The position numbers and the translations under genes are program-made. A model generated the notes under the pieces. The model was not told where the DNA came from. It searched no databases and saw nothing but the letters and a program-made list of their open reading frames with translations. 64,000 nt of DNA, taken from an uncultured Lachnospiraceae bacterium (GTDB taxonomy: Bacteria > Bacillota > Clostridia > Lachnospirales > Lachnospiraceae). Below, one piece after another: positions 61,550-64,000 of the stretch; position 1 is the first letter of the stretch; each line of letters starts with the position of its first letter. The stretch covers positions 1-64,000 of the forward strand of contig CANPOY010000009.1 in assembly GCA_947575805.1 (NCBI GenBank), given 5' to 3'.

Positions 61550-62419
61550 TTACCCGATTTGATTCCATGGAGCATTGTGCGTTACCACCACAACCCCGTC
61601 CCGGCTTTTCCTGACCTCCCCGGCCTCAGCTTCTGCCTTTATCCTGCCGGCATTCTGCCCGCTCTCCTCCTTCTTTGCGGAAGGAGCTTTTATAGCCGGA
61701 ATACCGGCTGCCGCATTTCGCATCTTATCCTGACGCGTTTTGAGTTCATCGCGCTTCCTGTCAGCATTGCCGCCCCGCAGCTCATCCTGCCTGATTTCTC
61801 CCCTGAGAATCACGATGCCGCCTTCCATTCTGGCGATGACCGCATCACGCCGCCTTGTCTGCTCTTTGGCAATGCTTCCGGCAGCGATGGAATGCAATTC
61901 GTCCCGGGAAAAATCAATACCGCCGGGCTGAGCGTCCTTGTCCTTATCCTCCTTACGGCTGACCGTCTGAACGTTTTCCTTTTTTTCTTCCGCATCCGGG
62001 CTTTTCTCCGTGCCTTTCTTTTCCGCGGTTTCTTCGACCGGCACGGCTTTGCTCTCTTCCGCCACCTGCGGCCGGCTCTTCTGGACATATGCGTCTTCCG
62101 CAGGCAATTCATCCGAACGGCCTTCACTCTTCTGTCCCTTCCGAATTTCCGTCTGGCGCTGCCTTAAGCGGGTATTCAGAGTGCTCAGTTCATGCTGAAG
62201 CTCCTGCTGCTTCTGGGACCGCTCGTCAGCAGGCATCTCCCGTTTTGAAGAAAGTCCCTGCTTCTGCCGCTGCACCTCGGAAATCTCATTCTGAATGTTC
62301 CTGCTGACGGCATCCACAGGCTGGGCTGCCGATCCCTGCTGAACTGCTTTCTCCCTCCGGACTGCTTCTCTCTGCCTGTCCATTGCACCGCCCGGCGCTT
62401 TTACACTGCCAATTCCCAT
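61550..62419 (-). CDS. Charged coiled-coil protein, unknown
   Basis: Predicted 289-residue hydrophilic protein with no membrane segment. A coiled-coil region (~35-100) has RNIQNEISEVQRQKQGLSSK and QQELQHELSTLNTRLRQRQ. A Lys/Glu-rich low-complexity stretch (~105-165) follows. The C-terminal part has DELHSIAAGSIAKEQTRRRD and RDGVVVVTHNAPWNQIG. The N-terminal half recalls FlxA-like proteins, but I would not assign it. AGGAGG is 4 nt before the ATG at 62419. It is monocistronic. Confidence 0.72.
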   Translation of the reverse strand: MGIGSVKAPGGAMDRQREAVRREKAVQQGSAAQPVDAVSRNIQNEISEVQRQKQGLSSKREMPADERSQKQQELQHELSTLNTRLRQRQTEIRKGQKSEGRSDELPAEDAYVQKSRPQVAEESKAVPVEETAEKKGTEKSPDAEEKKENVQTVSRKEDKDKDAQPGGIDFSRDELHSIAAGSIAKEQTRRRDAVIARMEGGIVILRGEIRQDELRGGNADRKRDELKTRQDKMRNAAAGIPAIKAPSAKKEESGQNAGRIKAEAEAGEVRKSRDGVVVVTHNAPWNQIG

Positions 62420-62467
62420 ACTTCCTCCTTCCCTCTCCTGTTCTTCCAAATAAATAAGTTACTGTTA

Positions 62468-62697
62468 TTATACACGCAATGATGTAAAAGCGCAATCACT
62501 TATAGCCTGCTTCTCGATCTCCTTTGGGCAGACAGCTTCCCCGTAATTGATACAAACATATGCTGCTTTCGGATTCTCCGCCGTCATCTGCCAGAACGGG
62601 TATTTCATAATACCCGGGGTATTGCTGCCCACCCCCAGTTCCAGATACACCACCCGCAGTCCTTCGTGACGGGTTACAGGCACCCTATACAGGATTT
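62468..62697 (-). pseudogene. C-terminal remnant of a sirtuin-like (SIR2) protein
   Basis: Directly after the ABC ATPase stop codon the minus strand encodes VKILYRVPVTRHEGLRVVYLELGVGSNTPGIMKYPF, WQMTAENPKAAYVCINYGEAVCPKEIEKQAI. This matches, from memory, the C-terminal part of SIR2-family NAD-dependent deacylases of Lachnospiraceae. The NAD-binding and zinc domains are missing and the end is altered. No ribosome binding site or start of its own is visible. I infer a deletion that joined the tail to the ABC gene. Confidence 0.65.
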
Positions 62698-63345
62698 TCA
62701 CACCGGCGTCAGGACTTCGGATTCGATCCGGTAAATCTTTCTGCACAGACCTTGTATATCCTCCTGATGATGGGAGGTCATCAGAATTGTCACCCCTTCC
62801 TGTTCATTCAGGCGTCCCAGCAGTGACCGGAAATCCTTTACCGTTTTCTGATCGATGGCGTTAAAGGGCTCATCCAGAATCAGCAGGGAGGGCTTTTCCA
62901 TAATCGCCTGCGCAATGGCAAGTCGCTGCTTCATTCCAAGAGAGTACTTTCCTACTTTGACCTTGGATGCCGGATCCAGCCCCACTAACCGCATGGTATC
63001 CTCCAATTCTTCTTTTGTTACCTTTCTTAATATACCCGCAATAATAGAAAGGTTTTTCAGTCCTGTTTCATTGGGCAGGAAACCTGCATTATCCAAAATG
63101 ACACCTACATCCTTTGGGAACTTCCCCTTTTCAAGTTTCTCGCCCTCTACGAAAATCTCCCCCCCATCCGGCCGGACAAGCCCACAAATCATTTTCAGCA
63201 GCACGCTTTTCCCGGAACCGTTCTCCCCTACGATGGCACAACATTCCCCCCGCTCCATGTTAAAATTGAGGTCTGTAAACAGCACATTGCTTTTGTATGC
63301 TTTTTTTACATGACTTACCTGTACCATAATTTCTGATTTTTCCAT
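62698..63345 (-). CDS. ABC transporter ATP-binding protein
   Basis: Predicted 215-residue ATPase. Walker A GENGSGKS, the signature YSLGMKQRLAIAQ, Walker B LLILDEPF and the switch His in MTSHHQED are present; the Q-loop region reads GVILDNAGFLPN without a clear Gln. It resembles short ATPases of ABC-2-type exporters. The membrane gene upstream (63450-64000) is probably its partner. Two ATGs are possible: 63357 is too near the AAAGGAG, so 63345 is preferred. The gene's 3' end abuts a sirtuin remnant. Confidence 0.87.
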   Translation of the reverse strand: MEKSEIMVQVSHVKKAYKSNVLFTDLNFNMERGECCAIVGENGSGKSVLLKMICGLVRPDGGEIFVEGEKLEKGKFPKDVGVILDNAGFLPNETGLKNLSIIAGILRKVTKEELEDTMRLVGLDPASKVKVGKYSLGMKQRLAIAQAIMEKPSLLILDEPFNAIDQKTVKDFRSLLGRLNEQEGVTILMTSHHQEDIQGLCRKIYRIESEVLTPV

Positions 63346-63449
63346 ATGAATGACCATGCTCCTTTCTCAAATTCTTCCAACCTTATTTCTCCTGTCTTTT
63401 GCTGTTCCAACTTTTACGACAATTTGAGTTTCCTCAAGATTAGTTCCTT

Positions 63450-64000
63450 TCACATGCCTATATATTTTTCTGCAAAATCACGAAAGGCAAGAAAAAATAC
63501 TACACACATCAGAATCAAATTGACAACTATCTGAACCGGCAACATCGGACGAACCCCACCTGTTGCAAAGTTCAACAACAATCTCCCGGCAAGGATCGCC
63601 AAAAATCCTGCCTCCGCTTTCCTGAAAACACAATGAGCCACATACGCCGCAAGACAAAAGCTCAATGCCTCCAGACTTTCCTCCGCCAAAATCCGTAACA
63701 GGCCGCTCTGCTGCAACAGTTCTTCCGGATTTACGCCTGATCCCACCAAGCCGAAGAAAATTGCCATGATCAGTGTCCCTGCGCCATAATAGCACACAGC
63801 CCTTCCAACACACCCTGTATATGTGTGCAGAAATACCTTTCCATAACTCTTCTGCCGCAAAAAAAGATAGACGGAAAACCCGTTCTCCAGGCGCAGTAAA
63901 TGCAGATAAACAGCGATCCATATCGTTAAACGCATGGCTATCCAATAAATGCAGTCAGGTCCAAACCGATGAAATGTACGATTCCATATATGCAGCAATA
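63450..64000 (-). CDS. Membrane protein, probable ABC permease, 5' end outside window
   Basis: An open frame of at least 183 codons runs to the window edge, so the start is not seen. Four to five hydrophobic segments are visible (AVCYYGAGTLIMAIFFGLVG; LEALSFCLAAYVAHCVF; VQIVVNLILMCVVFFLAF). There is no sequence signature for a family, but the next gene encodes an ABC ATPase 104 bp downstream, which suggests an ABC-2-type permease. Confidence 0.65.
   Translation of the reverse strand, partial: LLHIWNRTFHRFGPDCIYWIAMRLTIWIAVYLHLLRLENGFSVYLFLRQKSYGKVFLHTYTGCVGRAVCYYGAGTLIMAIFFGLVGSGVNPEELLQQSGLLRILAEESLEALSFCLAAYVAHCVFRKAEAGFLAILAGRLLLNFATGGVRPMLPVQIVVNLILMCVVFFLAFRDFAEKYIGM

Noticed and set aside
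1-64000. tRNA genes, rRNA genes, insertion sequences, CRISPR arrays
   Set aside because: I looked for T-arm-like GGTTCGAATCC sequences, transposase motifs and regularly spaced repeats by eye and found none; a tRNAscan-SE and CRISPR finder run would settle it.

Overview
The window looks like a chromosomal segment of a Gram-positive anaerobe of class Clostridia, most probably a Lachnospiraceae member. The evidence is a monomeric [FeFe] hydrogenase with the H-cluster signatures, omega (rpoZ) and RemA genes beside gmk and yicC, RqcH, a CarD-like regulator, a T-box leader ahead of thrS, strong AGGAGG ribosome binding sites, putative Spo0A boxes, and several protein families I associate with this group (DUF4364, DUF5685, DUF6033, DUF1653). 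Base composition of the core genes looks near 50% GC by eye. I saw no rRNA or tRNA genes, insertion sequences, prophage or CRISPR arrays.

Layout. 1-8.8 kb is a variable stretch: a flavodoxin/ferredoxin protein, a large solute-binding lipoprotein with a decayed tandem copy, a membrane diguanylate cyclase, a LytTR response regulator whose partner kinase gene is broken, and an AraC regulator. 8.8-15.7 kb is housekeeping on the minus strand: yicC-remA-gmk-rpoZ from one strong promoter to a clear terminator, then rimO-pgsA-cinA-EamA-trmH. 15.7-25.2 kb holds an unknown membrane protein, divergent rqcH, recJ, a 7TM-PAS-GGDEF-EAL protein, a candidate small RNA and an M48 protease. 25.3-32 kb is DUF1385-prmC-prfA-hydrogenase, rpmE and rho. 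32-40.8 kb has malic enzyme, DUF4364, rarA, a NYN/LOTUS protein, glyA, a lipid kinase, a PAP2 phosphatase and a glycosyltransferase. 40.8-44.8 kb includes an SfsA-MutY fusion and a cytosolic 5'-nucleotidase. 44.9-46.9 kb is a three-gene module (zinc ribbon, DUF5685, J-domain). 47-49.8 kb is rpsO-pnp. A divergent AT-richer gene follows (HEPN-like RxxxxH motif plus C-terminal zinc ribbons), then an SGNH-like/MBOAT acyltransferase pair, DUF1540, T-box-small membrane protein-thrS, CarD, DUF6033, an AraC-GGDEF fusion, two HD-domain proteins, a charged coiled-coil protein, a sirtuin remnant and an ABC transporter cut by the window end.

How it fits together. Most genes are core metabolism and information processing. 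Three proteins carry GGDEF-type domains (one membrane cyclase, one probable phosphodiesterase, one DNA-binding fusion), so cyclic-di-GMP signalling is a recurring accessory theme. The least explained items are the HEPN/zinc-ribbon protein with its own consensus promoter, the ~290-nt transcript predicted at 23.6 kb, the J-domain/DUF5685/zinc-ribbon module, and the small membrane protein placed under threonine T-box control. Many starts were moved downstream of the ORF-track start because a ribosome binding site, promoter or terminator shows the true start.
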